Source of the DNA: Bacillus smithii
Lineage (GTDB): Bacteria > Bacillota > Bacilli > Bacillales > DSM-4216
NCBI RefSeq assembly: GCF_001050115.1
Contig: NZ_CP012024.1
Location: 2,832,001-2,896,000, forward strand
Direction of reading: 5' to 3'
Length of the DNA stretch: 64,000 nucleotides
A program made the position numbers and the translations under genes. Shown here one piece after another: positions 17,409 to 25,201 of the stretch. Position 1 is the first letter of the stretch. Every line of letters starts with the position of its first letter. Below the pieces are notes generated by a model. The model made no database searches. It worked only from the letters and a program-made list of their open reading frames with translations, and was not told the origin of the DNA.

Positions 17409-18170
17409 ATGAAGATCAATGAGCAGCTCGTATTAGTAACCGGCGGAAGCAGAGGTCTTGGCGCGGCAATAGCCCGTTCTTTTGTCCGAGAAGGAGCACA
17501 AGTCATCATCAATTATTACCAAAGCAAAGAAAGAGCTGAAAAATTGGCGGAGGAACTCGGACCTCGTGCATTGGCGCTGCAAGGAGACGTTCGCAGCAAA
17601 GAAGATATGGAAAACCTGTTTCGAAAAGCAGAAGAGCATTTCGGAAAATCGGTCACGACCATTATTCATAATGCCCTGATTGATTTTCAATTTGATTCCG
17701 ATAACAAAAAAGACGCCTTTGCGATTGAATGGGAAGATGTTCAAAAGCAGCTGGAAGGGAGCGTACGCGGAGCGCTGAACATCATTCAAGCCGGTTTAGA
17801 AAAAATGAAAGCCTCCAAATTCGGCCGAATCATCACCATCGGAACCAATCTTTTTCAAAATCCCGTCGTTTCCTATCATGACTATACAACAGCCAAGGCG
17901 GCATTGCTTGCGTTGACGAGAAACATGGCACAGGAATTAGGCCCATATAACATCACCGTCAATATGGTGAGCGGCGGATTGCTTAAGACAACCGATGCCA
18001 GCCGAGCCACTTCGGATGAAGTATTTAAACTAATTGAAGCAACCACTCCGTTAAGACGTGTGAATTCTCCGGAAGAACTGGCAGATGCCGTCCTCTTTTT
18101 CGCCTCGCCGTGGAGCCGCGCCGTCACGGGCCAAAACTTAGTTGTCGACGGCGGATTGGTGATGGACTAA
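17409..18170 (+). CDS. Short-chain dehydrogenase/reductase (FabG-like)
   Basis: 253-aa SDR enzyme. The NAD(P)-binding motif V-T-G-G-S-R-G-L-G-A-A-I, the H-N-A region (usual N-N-A-G position), Y-H-D-Y-T-T-A-K (Y-x-x-x-K catalytic pair) and the C-terminal G-Q-N-L-V-V-D-G-G are clear. The catalytic serine position is read as I-G-T-N, so threonine or asparagine appears to replace serine; this may alter or lower activity. The gene stands alone with an AGAGGAGGAAG ribosome site. Annotated homologues are often called 3-oxoacyl-ACP reductase, but the true substrate is unknown. Confidence 0.85.
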   Translation: MKINEQLVLVTGGSRGLGAAIARSFVREGAQVIINYYQSKERAEKLAEELGPRALALQGDVRSKEDMENLFRKAEEHFGKSVTTIIHNALIDFQFDSDNKKDAFAIEWEDVQKQLEGSVRGALNIIQAGLEKMKASKFGRIITIGTNLFQNPVVSYHDYTTAKAALLALTRNMAQELGPYNITVNMVSGGLLKTTDASRATSDEVFKLIEATTPLRRVNSPEELADAVLFFASPWSRAVTGQNLVVDGGLVMD

Positions 18171-18409
18171 CGAAACGGCACTTACTTTTGATTGGAAGAA
18201 GATCGTCTGTACATGTCTTTTCCATATGTGAACATGAAAAACTTGGTTTATTACTCGAAACGCCGTCCCTGATTTTGGAGCCTGCTCGCCCCAATGAAAT
18301 CAACCGAATGTAAGGAGAGGTTTTTTTGAATGCCGAACAAGAAATTGAAAAGTTAAAGTATCATCAAAGTTTATTGTTGACGATGCTTTTAGATAAGGAA
18401 GATACGGAT

Positions 18410-18417
18410 TTTTCCTT
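18410..18417 (+). repeat. Left 8-bp target-site duplication of the IS256 element
   Basis: TTTTCCTT here and again at 19850-19857, directly flanking the element, as expected for the 8-9 bp duplications of the IS256 family. Confidence 0.85.
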
Positions 18418-18527
18418 GATGATGTAAATTATTTTGTGTAAGCAAATTTTTCTACTAGAAAAAAAGAAAAAGGCAGGGTATTCTCAGATTTGCGACCAAA
18501 CAAAACTGAAAGGAGATACCCTACCTT

Positions 18528-19691
18528 ATGAGTAATAGTATACTCAACTCAGATTTCGCAAATCAACTGGAAAATATGATAAAAGATTTTGTTCAAGAAA
18601 AGCTTGAATTCATCATGAGAGAAGAAATCAAAAATTTCCTCCAAGTGGAACAGGAACACGTTCAAAACTCAAGAAATGGTTATTATCACCGTACTCTTGA
18701 TACAAAGTACGGGAAAATAGAAGCTCTTACGGTTCCAAGAGATCGCAACGGGGATTTCCAGACTCAACTGTTTGAGCCTTATCAACGTCAAGACGGCTGG
18801 CTGGAACAGGCGATTATTAAAATGTATCAAAGTGGGATGAGCACTCGAGAAATTGGGAAGTTTATCGAAAGAATTCTTGGTTCAACCTACTCTCCTACCA
18901 CGATTAGTCATATTACAGATGCCGCGTTGGAGGATATTCAAAAATGGCAACAACGTCCATTAAACAAACGGTATTCTGTGTTGTATCTTGATGGGTTTTA
19001 TATAAAAGTTCGTCGTGATACGTATGCCAAAGAAGTCATTTACGTTGTTCTTGGTGTCAATGAAGAAGGTTATCGTGAAATTCTTGGCTTTTACGTTGGA
19101 GGTCAAGAAAGCGCGCATGGCTGGCAAGAGATTCTCCAAGACCTTTATACACGCGGTGCTCATGAAGTCTTACTTGGTGTTTTTGATGGACTCCCAGGTC
19201 TTGAAGAAGCCTTTAAAGCCGTCTATCCGAAAGCCGATGTTCAACGATGTGTGGTCCACAAAGTAAGAAATACGTTAAACAAGGTAAGGAAAAAAGACCA
19301 ATTTGAAGTGGCTGAAGACCTAAAGCTGATCTATCGTTCGATGACAAGAGACGCAGCCATTCAAGCCTTTCATGAGTTTAAAGACAAGTGGTCTAAAAAG
19401 TATCCTAGAGAAGTCCAATCTTGGGAACAGGATTTAGATGTCCTCCTAACATTCATGAAATATCCGACCAGTATTCGTAGTGTCATCTACACGACCAATG
19501 CGATTGAACGAACGATTAAAGATATACGTAAACGACTCAAAACGATGAACAGCTTAACCAGTATTGAAGCAGCAGAAAAAATCACGTTCTTAACGGTACA
19601 GGACTTGAATGAAAAATGGTCCACTAGAAAACTTAAAGGGTTTTCTACGGCATACAAGGCACTTCAAGATATGTTTGAAGAAAGATACTGA
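18528..19691 (+). CDS. IS256-family (mutator-type) transposase
   Basis: 387-aa DDE transposase. Catalytic blocks are visible: Y-L-D-G-F-Y-I-K-V (first D), G-V-F-D-G-L-P-G-L-E-E-A (second D), the C-x-x-H motif Q-R-C-V-V-H-K-V-R-N, and T-T-N-A-I-E-R-T-I-K-D-I-R-K-R (E). The N-terminal half has the S-G-M-S-T-R-E-I helix-turn-helix of the family. An AAAGGAG site precedes the ATG. The frame is intact, so the element may be active. Confidence 0.95.
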   Translation: MSNSILNSDFANQLENMIKDFVQEKLEFIMREEIKNFLQVEQEHVQNSRNGYYHRTLDTKYGKIEALTVPRDRNGDFQTQLFEPYQRQDGWLEQAIIKMYQSGMSTREIGKFIERILGSTYSPTTISHITDAALEDIQKWQQRPLNKRYSVLYLDGFYIKVRRDTYAKEVIYVVLGVNEEGYREILGFYVGGQESAHGWQEILQDLYTRGAHEVLLGVFDGLPGLEEAFKAVYPKADVQRCVVHKVRNTLNKVRKKDQFEVAEDLKLIYRSMTRDAAIQAFHEFKDKWSKKYPREVQSWEQDLDVLLTFMKYPTSIRSVIYTTNAIERTIKDIRKRLKTMNSLTSIEAAEKITFLTVQDLNEKWSTRKLKGFSTAYKALQDMFEERY

Positions 19692-19734
19692 AAGACCAAA
19701 TTTTGTTCATGAAGAACAGAGTCTAGGGAGACTA

Positions 19735-19780
19735 AGTTGTCTTATATGAGACTGAATATTCAGTCTCATATAAGACAACT
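19735..19780. repeat. Perfect 46-bp palindrome inside the IS256 element
   Basis: AGTTGTCTTATATGAGACTG continues to the centre at 19757/19758 and is mirrored exactly by the reverse complement, giving 23-bp arms with no loop. It sits 44 bp after the transposase stop and 70 bp before the element end. It may act as a terminator or a barrier to read-through or plus/minus RNA pairing. Confidence 0.85.
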
Positions 19781-20042
19781 AAACACCTCCTCCAAGATTA
19801 AAAAAACGTATCTGAGAATACTCTCTTACACAAAATTCTTGACGGTACCTTTTCCTTTTTTCACATGATTTTAAATTATGATTTATCGAGCGAGGAAACG
19901 AAAGAAATGATCCATTCGGTCTCAAAAAATTTGACATACGAGGAATTCGCTTCTTCTATTAAAAGAATAAAAGAAAGTTTAAATGCAGAGTATGTATTGA
20001 AAAGCTTAACCTCACAAAACATCCATAAAGAAAAGGCTGAAT

Positions 20043-20303
20043 TTATTTTGATAAATAGATGAAAGGACATTTTGATTCCGTCCAAATGAGGAACTTGGAT
20101 GATGCTGACAAGTAGGTATCAGCATCCTTTTTTGTCCGCTTAAATCTTGGATCCCCTATACCAATCAGTTGAAAAAAACAGGCCGGCTCATGTTGTTTTC
20201 CCTTTCCTCTAACAATGTCCGCCGTTATTTTGGATTCCCAATCTGCTTTCACCCAAATGTATGTACGTCCATTTTCTGTTCCATCCAAATACGTATTTTC
20301 CAC
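20043..20303 (-). CDS. Doubtful small ORF, possibly a gene remnant
   Basis: The minus-strand frame gives an 86-aa product whose first half looks protein-like (E-N-T-Y-L-D-G-T-E-N-G-R-T-Y-I-W-V-K-A-D-W), while its second half runs backwards through the terminator at 20108-20140 and is therefore unlikely to be native. No ribosome site is obvious at the ATG. It could be the truncated or frameshifted N-terminal half of a small gene. Confidence 0.25.
   Translation of the reverse strand: MENTYLDGTENGRTYIWVKADWESKITADIVRGKGKQHEPACFFQLIGIGDPRFKRTKKDADTYLSASSKFLIWTESKCPFIYLSK
20108..20140 (+). terminator. Terminator of the split DUF1878-like gene
   Basis: Arms GATGCTGA and TCAGCATC around CAAGTAGGTA, followed by CTTTTTTG on the plus strand. 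Confidence 0.85.
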
Positions 20304-20433
20304 ATTTTGTCCTTTTTTCGCTAAAACGAAGGCTTTTTACCTATTTCTCAAAACCAGCCATTTTTTGTCATCCTCCAACTCATCTTTTTGAACAAACAAC
20401 ATAATATGGTAAAGGAAAAAGGAGGTGAACAAC

Positions 20434-20808
20434 ATGGGAATCCGATTTATTAAAATCGCGGTTGTTTATTTTGTCATTGGCATTTTATTAGGATTATACA
20501 TTTCGTTATCCCATTCATACATCCTAAGCGACGTGTACACATCCATTCTTTTGCTCGGCTGGACATCTTTAGGCTTAGCCGGACTGATTTATCATCAATT
20601 TCCTCAACTCGGCACCACAGCTCTAGGAAAAACACATTTTTGGCTTTATAACATTGGTTTTCTAGTGTTGATAATTGCTCTCGCTTATTTGCAGTCAGGA
20701 TATCCGTCAGCCGAACCTGCAGCGTTGGTAGGACTCATTCTCGTGGTCATTGCAGTTATCCTTTTTGCCATCAATGTCTTGTCTAATTTAAAAAACAGCA
20801 GCACTTAA
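20434..20808 (+). CDS. Four-helix membrane protein resembling part of a heme-copper oxidase subunit I
   Basis: 124-aa protein with four hydrophobic helices. A histidine in helix 2/loop (L-I-Y-H-Q-F-P) and H-F-W-L-Y-N-I-G-F at the start of helix 3 recall heme-ligand-type segments of cbb3/NorB-type subunit I proteins, of which short stand-alone relatives occur in Bacillaceae. This link is tentative. AAAGGAGG is eight bases before the ATG at 20434; the GTG at 20425 overlaps that site and is rejected. A strong hairpin follows at 20823-20857. Role unknown, possibly in electron transport or NO-related reactions. Confidence 0.65.
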   Translation: MGIRFIKIAVVYFVIGILLGLYISLSHSYILSDVYTSILLLGWTSLGLAGLIYHQFPQLGTTALGKTHFWLYNIGFLVLIIALAYLQSGYPSAEPAALVGLILVVIAVILFAINVLSNLKNSST

Positions 20809-20822
20809 ATACGGTGCAACTT

Positions 20823-20857
20823 CCATCAGCGGGGTTTTTCTGTCACCCCGCTGATGG
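20823..20857 (+). terminator. Long GC-rich hairpin after the membrane protein gene
   Basis: Perfect 13-bp arms CCATCAGCGGGGT and ACCCCGCTGATGG with loop TTTTCTGTC. No long T-run follows, so termination may be partial. Confidence 0.6.
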
Positions 20858-20986
20858 TTAGTGGAGCAATCGGTCATTTGAGGAATTTTTCTTTTATCTG
20901 AATATCTTTTGAAGCAAAACTTCCAAAGCAAAATCATAGATGTCGTAACGGGTGTTGGTATATTCAACGAAAGCCCAAAAAAGAAG

Positions 20987-21022
20987 ACGTTCATTGATGA
21001 CTAAATGGAACGTCCTTTTTTC
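20987..21022. terminator. Terminator between convergent small genes
   Basis: Arms GACGTTCATT/AATGGAACGTC with T-runs on both strands; on the minus strand it follows the 81-aa gene by about 20 bp. Confidence 0.7.
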
Positions 21023-21036
21023 ATTTTTCTTGAATA

Positions 21037-21282
21037 TCATCCGTAGGCTTTATATCCCAAACTTTGATTGATTCGTTGGGCGACAGGTGATTTTTGATGA
21101 CCATTTGGATCTAGTATTCCTAATTCGCCAGCTCTTTTTAACGCTTGAATCAGAAGTTCGCTGTTTCCATTGCTGCGAAGTCGGCGTTCTTCGTCTGCTG
21201 ACATATGGATCACATTCTCTGGATGAATGGGTTCCGTTGCATTTTCCATCATATCTCGAAAACCTTTACCATCTAACATCAC
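21037..21282 (-). CDS. Small soluble protein of unknown function
   Basis: 81-aa product beginning at a GTG/ATG pair (M-M-L-D-G-K-G-F-R-D-M-M). It contains H-P-E-N-V-I-H-M-S-A-D-E-E-R-R-L-R and a helical segment L-I-Q-A-L-K-R-A-G-E-L-G-I-L-D, with no membrane helix or cysteine. The amino acid pattern looks like a real protein and a terminator follows at 20987-21022, but the ribosome site is weak and no family is recognised. Confidence 0.55.
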   Translation of the reverse strand: MMLDGKGFRDMMENATEPIHPENVIHMSADEERRLRSNGNSELLIQALKRAGELGILDPNGHQKSPVAQRINQSLGYKAYG

Positions 21283-21418
21283 CCAATTATTTTTTTCTTC
21301 TATATTACATGTCCTTTATATCCATAAAGAGAACGAAGCAACAAAAGCTGACAATTAGAATGAAAATTGGCAATCTGTTCTTGGTTTAATCTACTAAACA
21401 TGATTCTCACTTCCTTTT

Positions 21419-21529
21419 TTATCGATGAGAAAGGTTCATAAAAACAGCCATCTCTTCCAAGAATCTTTTTGAATTACGATATTGAACAGAAACACCACTA
21501 TGGCCTTTTACTTCAACATGATAAACCAT
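21419..21529 (-). CDS. Very small ORF with ribosome site, possibly part of a decayed locus
   Basis: A 36-aa frame starts at ATG (21527-21529) with GAAGGGGGATAG just ahead and reads M-V-Y-H-V-E-V-K-G-H-S-G-V-S-V-Q-Y-R. Upstream in the same direction, bases ~21530-21660 translate to I-G-T-T-P-P-I-Q-S-V-H-N-E-R-I-F-V-I-G but this frame is interrupted by a stop codon about a dozen codons earlier. The neighbourhood therefore looks like two small coupled genes, of which the first is decayed. No family recognised. Confidence 0.4.
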   Translation of the reverse strand: MVYHVEVKGHSGVSVQYRNSKRFLEEMAVFMNLSHR

Positions 21530-21814
21530 CTATCCCCCTTCAACTTCAGCGATTCCTATAACAAAGATTCTTTCATTATGAACGGATTGGATTGGCGGCG
21601 TTGTTCCTATCCTTCTTGAATCAGCTCAATCATAAAGTGCCCATTCTACTCATCCTTCATTTTTATCGGCTTTATAAACTAAATTTTTATAATGTTGCTA
21701 AAAATCCAAATATCTTTCATCACCTCCGTTTTAATGGACTAAACCGTCCGTCTAAAAAACGATAAACGCGAAAAAGCGAAAAAGAATTCGCCAAAATGTT
21801 CATCTATTCCGATG

Positions 21815-21861
21815 AAAAAGCGGACTTTCCGGCTAGGACAGGCTGGCAAGTTCGCTTTTTT
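21815..21861. terminator. Terminator hairpin upstream of the glnK promoter
   Basis: AAAAAGCGGACTT pairs with AAGTTCGCTTTTT around a 20-base loop; T-runs on both strands. It isolates the glnK-amtB unit from sequence to the left. Confidence 0.7.
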
Positions 21862-21884
21862 CTCGTTTTACAAATCATTGGTCG

Positions 21885-21943
21885 TTGACAGAAGCAAAAA
21901 TATTGTTATAATTAATATCAAATTAATGTTAGAAAATCTAACA
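21885..21943 (+). promoter_or_regulatory. glnK-amtB promoter with downstream TnrA/GlnR box
   Basis: -35 TTGACA (21885-21890) and -10 TATAAT (21907-21912) are separated by 16 bases. TGTTAGAAAATCTAACA (21927-21943) fits the TGTNA-N7-TNACA consensus for the nitrogen regulators TnrA and GlnR exactly and is fully symmetric at its arms. Its centre lies about 15 bases after the expected start of transcription. Confidence 0.85.
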
Positions 21944-21961
21944 TGAAGCGGGTGTAACGGA

Positions 21962-22321
21962 ATGAAAAAGATTGAAGCCATTATTCGACCGGAAAAAGTA
22001 ACCGAGACGATTAAGGGATTAAAAAATATAGGAATTACAGGTTTTACGGTTTCTCAAGTAGTCGGCAGGGGCAAACAAAAAGATACTCAAGGGGTGTATC
22101 GGGGAAAAAATTACAAAGTGACGCTCCATCCTAAAGTGAAATTAGAAATTGTTCTATCGGATTACATGGTGCAACCGACCGTTCAAACGATTATTCAGTG
22201 CGCTCAGACAGGAGAAGACGGCGATGGGAAGATTTACGTCTACCCGATTTTGGAAGCTTATAATATTCGGACCGGTACATCCGATTGGAGCATTGATGAT
22301 TTAGCCAATCAAGGAGGATGA
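21962..22321 (+). CDS. glnK: PII nitrogen regulatory protein GlnK
   Basis: 119-aa trimeric PII signal protein that senses ATP/ADP and 2-oxoglutarate and docks on the ammonium channel AmtB through its T-loop. The N-terminus M-K-K-I-E-A-I-I-R-P-E-K, the T-loop region K-D-T-Q-G-V-Y-R-G-K-N-Y and the ATP-binding G-E-D-G-D-G-K-I-Y-V-Y-P are conserved. The order glnK then amtB is opposite to nrgA-nrgB of B. subtilis. The coding end overlaps the extended amtB frame, and amtB's ribosome site lies in the last glnK codons, so the two are coupled. Confidence 0.95.
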   Translation: MKKIEAIIRPEKVTETIKGLKNIGITGFTVSQVVGRGKQKDTQGVYRGKNYKVTLHPKVKLEIVLSDYMVQPTVQTIIQCAQTGEDGDGKIYVYPILEAYNIRTGTSDWSIDDLANQGG

Positions 22322-22326
22322 GATCG

Positions 22327-23631
22327 ATGCAACTAACCTATATCAATACCGTTTGGGTTTGTCTCGCAGCGGCGATGGTGATGTTCATGGAAGGCGGATT
22401 CAGTTTGCTGGAATCCGGTTTCGTTCGCACGAAAAACGCGGTGAATGTCACGATGAAGATTTTTGTTGATTTAACGGTTGGCGCTCTGGCCTTTTGGATC
22501 ATCGGCTTCGGCATTATGTTTGGGAAAGACGCTTTCGGGTTGATCGGCACCAGTCTTTTTGGCAGCCCTGAAAATATTCACCTTACTCTCCATTTACCGA
22601 GCGCAGCTTATATTTTGTTTCAAATGGGATTTGCAGTAGCCTGCATTTCCATTATTTCAGGAGCTGTAGCGGAGCGGATGAGTTTTAAAGCCTATGTGTT
22701 AACAGCCGCTCTGATTGCGGGCATCATCTACCCTCTTTCCGGGCACTGGATTTTTAACAGCGAAGGCTGGCTGGCCAAAATGGGAATGAAAGATTTCGCC
22801 GGATCAGCGGCCATTCATGCGGTCGGCGGATTTGCTGCGTTGGCGATGGCCAAATGGCTGGGACCGCGTAAAGGCAGATTTAACTCCGACGGCAGCGTCA
22901 ACGTGTTTGCTCCAAGCAATATTTCGTTAGCTTCGTGCGGTGCATTCATTTTATGGTTTGGCTGGTTCGGCTTTAACGCCGGAAGCACATTAGACGCCTC
23001 CAACACTCATCTTGCATCGATTGCGTTAAACACGATGCTGGCCGGGGCAAGCGCCGGTACTTCCGCCCTTTTTTTCAGCATCGGAAAGTACGGAAAAGCG
23101 GATCCTAGTTTAACCATCAATGGCGTTTTATCAGGATTAGTCGCCATCACAGCCGGCTGTGCGTATGTTTCAGAATGGAGCGCAATCATCATCGGTGCGG
23201 TGAGCGGAATCATCGTCATTTATGCGACGCTTTTCATCGATAATTTAAAAATTGACGATCCGGTCGGCGCGGTTGCCGTCCATGGCTTTAACGGCGTATT
23301 CGGCACGATCGCCGTCGGTTTGTTCGATTCCACGCAAGGGCTGTTGACCACCGGGCACTTCTCCCTTTTAGGCGTTCAGCTGCTGGGATCCGTCGTGGTC
23401 ATCGCCTGGGGCCTAATCAGCGGCACAGTCATTGCGAAAGCAGCTGAGAAAACAGTGGGATTCCGCGTCGAAGAACGAGAAGAAGACGAAGGGCTGGACA
23501 TGGCTTACCATGGAATCCCGGCTTACAACGATTTAGAACGATTTGCAGACATTCCGAGCAATCTTTATAATTTTGAGGAATCCACCGGCATCACCATCGC
23601 CCCCGTGGAAAGCAAAAAAATCTCCGGATAA
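22327..23631 (+). CDS. amtB: AmtB ammonium channel
   Basis: 434-aa ammonium transporter with about 11 membrane helices. Family motifs D-F-A-G-S-A-A-I-H-A-V-G-G, F-G-W-F-G-F-N-A-G-S and A-V-H-G-F-N-G-V-F-G-T hold the twin pore histidines (first in S-A-A-I-H, second in V-A-V-H-G). AAGGAGG is eight bases from the ATG at 22327; an in-frame ATG nine bases upstream overlaps that site and is rejected. The C-terminus carries an extra acidic tail after G-F-R-V-E-E-R-E-E-D-E-G-L-D-M-A-Y-H-G, longer than in E. coli, which may modulate GlnK docking. A terminator follows at 23667-23700. Confidence 0.95.
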   Translation: MQLTYINTVWVCLAAAMVMFMEGGFSLLESGFVRTKNAVNVTMKIFVDLTVGALAFWIIGFGIMFGKDAFGLIGTSLFGSPENIHLTLHLPSAAYILFQMGFAVACISIISGAVAERMSFKAYVLTAALIAGIIYPLSGHWIFNSEGWLAKMGMKDFAGSAAIHAVGGFAALAMAKWLGPRKGRFNSDGSVNVFAPSNISLASCGAFILWFGWFGFNAGSTLDASNTHLASIALNTMLAGASAGTSALFFSIGKYGKADPSLTINGVLSGLVAITAGCAYVSEWSAIIIGAVSGIIVIYATLFIDNLKIDDPVGAVAVHGFNGVFGTIAVGLFDSTQGLLTTGHFSLLGVQLLGSVVVIAWGLISGTVIAKAAEKTVGFRVEEREEDEGLDMAYHGIPAYNDLERFADIPSNLYNFEESTGITIAPVESKKISG

Positions 23632-23666
23632 TCATGATTGGCTTTTCATAAGACTATAACCACCTC

Positions 23667-23700
23667 ACAGGTCGGCTTAACAAGCCGGCCTGTTTTGTTT
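23667..23700 (+). terminator. Terminator of glnK-amtB
   Basis: ACAGGTCGGCTT/AAGCCGGCCTGT with a three-base loop and one G-T pair, followed by TTTGTTT. Confidence 0.85.
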
Positions 23701-23952
23701 ATTGCTTCTTCCAACCAATCTCATCTTCATTTCGCACCTATCTCTTCCATTATCTCTGAACTTCTTAAGCTTCAAAAGCACTCTTTTTTCCCCACAAGGA
23801 TACAATAAGGATATACTCGTTGAACCGTTATCGTCATGGCCAAAAAGAAGAATAGGAAGAATCAAAACTTTTTTCTTTTCGGTCTTTTCGATAAAATGGA
23901 AATATCCGTTTTCATAAAGAAACAGATATTTTGGATGACAGAGGCGAAAATC

Positions 23953-24921
23953 ATGTTACAACAGTTCAATGCACAACTGGAAAAAAGAATGCCGATTATC
24001 ACGCCGGTCAGCGTGATCCTTGGCGTATTATTCGCCCATTCTTTGCATTCCTTTGCTTTTTTAGTTCCGTGGCTTTTTGCGTTTATGACCTTTGCCGGCA
24101 GTTTGAGTTCGAATTTTCGATCGTTTAAAGAGGCCGTTCTGCACCCGCTACCCATTTTTTTAACTTTGGCCATCCTCCATATTTTCATGCCGCTTGGCGC
24201 ATGGGCTTTTGGCCATCTTGCTTTTCACGGCGATCTTTACACCATCACGGGGCTCACTTTAGCGATGGCCATTCCAACCGGCATCACAAGCTTTATATGG
24301 GTTTCCATTTATAAAGGAAATATTCCTCTTACTCTTTCGGTGATTTTGATCGACACGTTCCTCTCGCCGTTAATCGTTCCTTATACGGTTTCCTTCTTCA
24401 TCGGAGCCAAAGTGGAAATGAACACGATGGATATTATGAGCGGGCTGATCGGAATGATCGTCATTCCGTCGCTGATCGGCATGCTGGCCAACCAAATTTC
24501 AAAAGGAAAAGCCAAGGAAGTGCTTGCCCCTCGCTTGGCCCCGTTTTCGAAAATCTTTTTAGGAATCGTCGTCTTAATCAACAGCTCAGTGATTGCTCCG
24601 TATTTGCGCCACATCGATTGGAAACTGGTCGAAATTGCGGCGGCCGTATTTTTGATCGCTTTTAGCGGCTATTACCTGTCCTTTATTATCGGCCGGATAT
24701 TCAAACAGAAAAAAGACACAGTGGTCGCGATCACATTCCTTGGAGGCATGCGCAACATCAGCGCCGGCGCTGTCGTGGCTGTTTCATACTTCCCGGCAAA
24801 AGCCGCCGTTCCCGTTGTGATCGGCATGCTCTTCCAGCAAATCCTCGCCTCCACATACGGACACATCGTGGACCACTATTATCGAAAACAAGCTAAAGCT
24901 TCGGAAAAGAGGGTGTCTTAG
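23953..24921 (+). CDS. Bile acid:sodium symporter (BASS) family transporter
   Basis: 322-aa membrane protein with nine to ten hydrophobic helices. Two BASS-type signatures are seen: the crossing-helix region L-A-M-A-I-P-T-G-I-T-S-F and L-G-G-M-R-N-I-S-A-G-A-V-V-A-V near the C-terminus (the G-x-R-N-x-x-x-G motif). Members import organic anions with sodium; bacterial substrates include pantoate and keto acids, and none can be assigned here. The frame extends to 23836, but GAGG is eight bases before the ATG at 23953 and the upstream residues are atypical. Confidence 0.82.
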   Translation: MLQQFNAQLEKRMPIITPVSVILGVLFAHSLHSFAFLVPWLFAFMTFAGSLSSNFRSFKEAVLHPLPIFLTLAILHIFMPLGAWAFGHLAFHGDLYTITGLTLAMAIPTGITSFIWVSIYKGNIPLTLSVILIDTFLSPLIVPYTVSFFIGAKVEMNTMDIMSGLIGMIVIPSLIGMLANQISKGKAKEVLAPRLAPFSKIFLGIVVLINSSVIAPYLRHIDWKLVEIAAAVFLIAFSGYYLSFIIGRIFKQKKDTVVAITFLGGMRNISAGAVVAVSYFPAKAAVPVVIGMLFQQILASTYGHIVDHYYRKQAKASEKRVS

Positions 24922-25090
24922 TAGCGTTAGAGGATGGCAAAATCAATTAAAAGTAGATCGTATGATATCAATTTTTAAAATTGCAGCTAATTCCAGAAAT
25001 GAAGTAGTTTATATGAAAAACGTGTTAGAAGAGGAGCTCGTAAATGAAGCCGAATTTACAAACCGAAGGGATAATCATTTCTGAAAGCTT

Positions 25091-25201
25091 TCATAATAAG
25101 AGGAATAAAACATAAATGAACGTGCCAATTGTTAAGGGCTTCTTTTGAATGAAGTCCTCATATTGATTCATGTCGTCAAAACGTTCATACCGCAACTTCA
25201 T
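25091..25201 (-). CDS. Short coupled ORF (36 aa), probably a truncated gene
   Basis: Starts in an ATGA overlap with the stop of the preceding 82-aa gene, reads M-K-L-R-Y-E-R-F-D-D-M-N-Q-Y-E-D-F and ends in a short hydrophobic run after 36 codons. Translational coupling suggests it is the start of a real partner gene whose remainder was lost. Homologues of the upstream gene can be followed by an aspartyl-protease-like gene, but too little is left here to say. Confidence 0.4.
   Translation of the reverse strand: MKLRYERFDDMNQYEDFIQKKPLTIGTFIYVLFLLL

Larger units (their letters stand above)
18418..19849 (+). mobile_element. Complete IS256-family insertion sequence (1432 bp)
   Basis: Bounded by imperfect inverted repeats: the left end GATGATGTAAA... 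and the reverse complement of the right end GGTACCGTCAA... align over 25 positions and share the run ATTTTGTGTAAG. Ends beginning with G and the internal TTGTGTAA resemble IS256 itself. One transposase gene fills most of the length. Flanking 8-bp repeats and a target gene that re-joins in frame show a recent, unrearranged insertion. Confidence 0.9.
18326..20062 (+). pseudogene. Small gene split by the IS256-family element (DUF1878-like)
   Basis: Two coding pieces flank the insertion sequence and join in frame when the element and one copy of the 8-bp target repeat are removed. The first starts at TTG (18326-18328) behind AAGGAGAGG and reads N-A-E-Q-E-I-E-K-L-K-Y-H-Q-S-L-L-L; the second, after 19857, reads F-F-H-M-I-L-N-Y-D-L-S-S-E-E-T-K-E-M-I and ends at 20062. 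The restored ~97-aa helical protein resembles the DUF1878 (B. subtilis YhaI-like) group, whose function is unknown; that family match is from memory and only moderate. A strong terminator follows at 20108-20140. The insertion leaves a 33-aa stub and removes the normal start from the second part. Confidence 0.7.
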
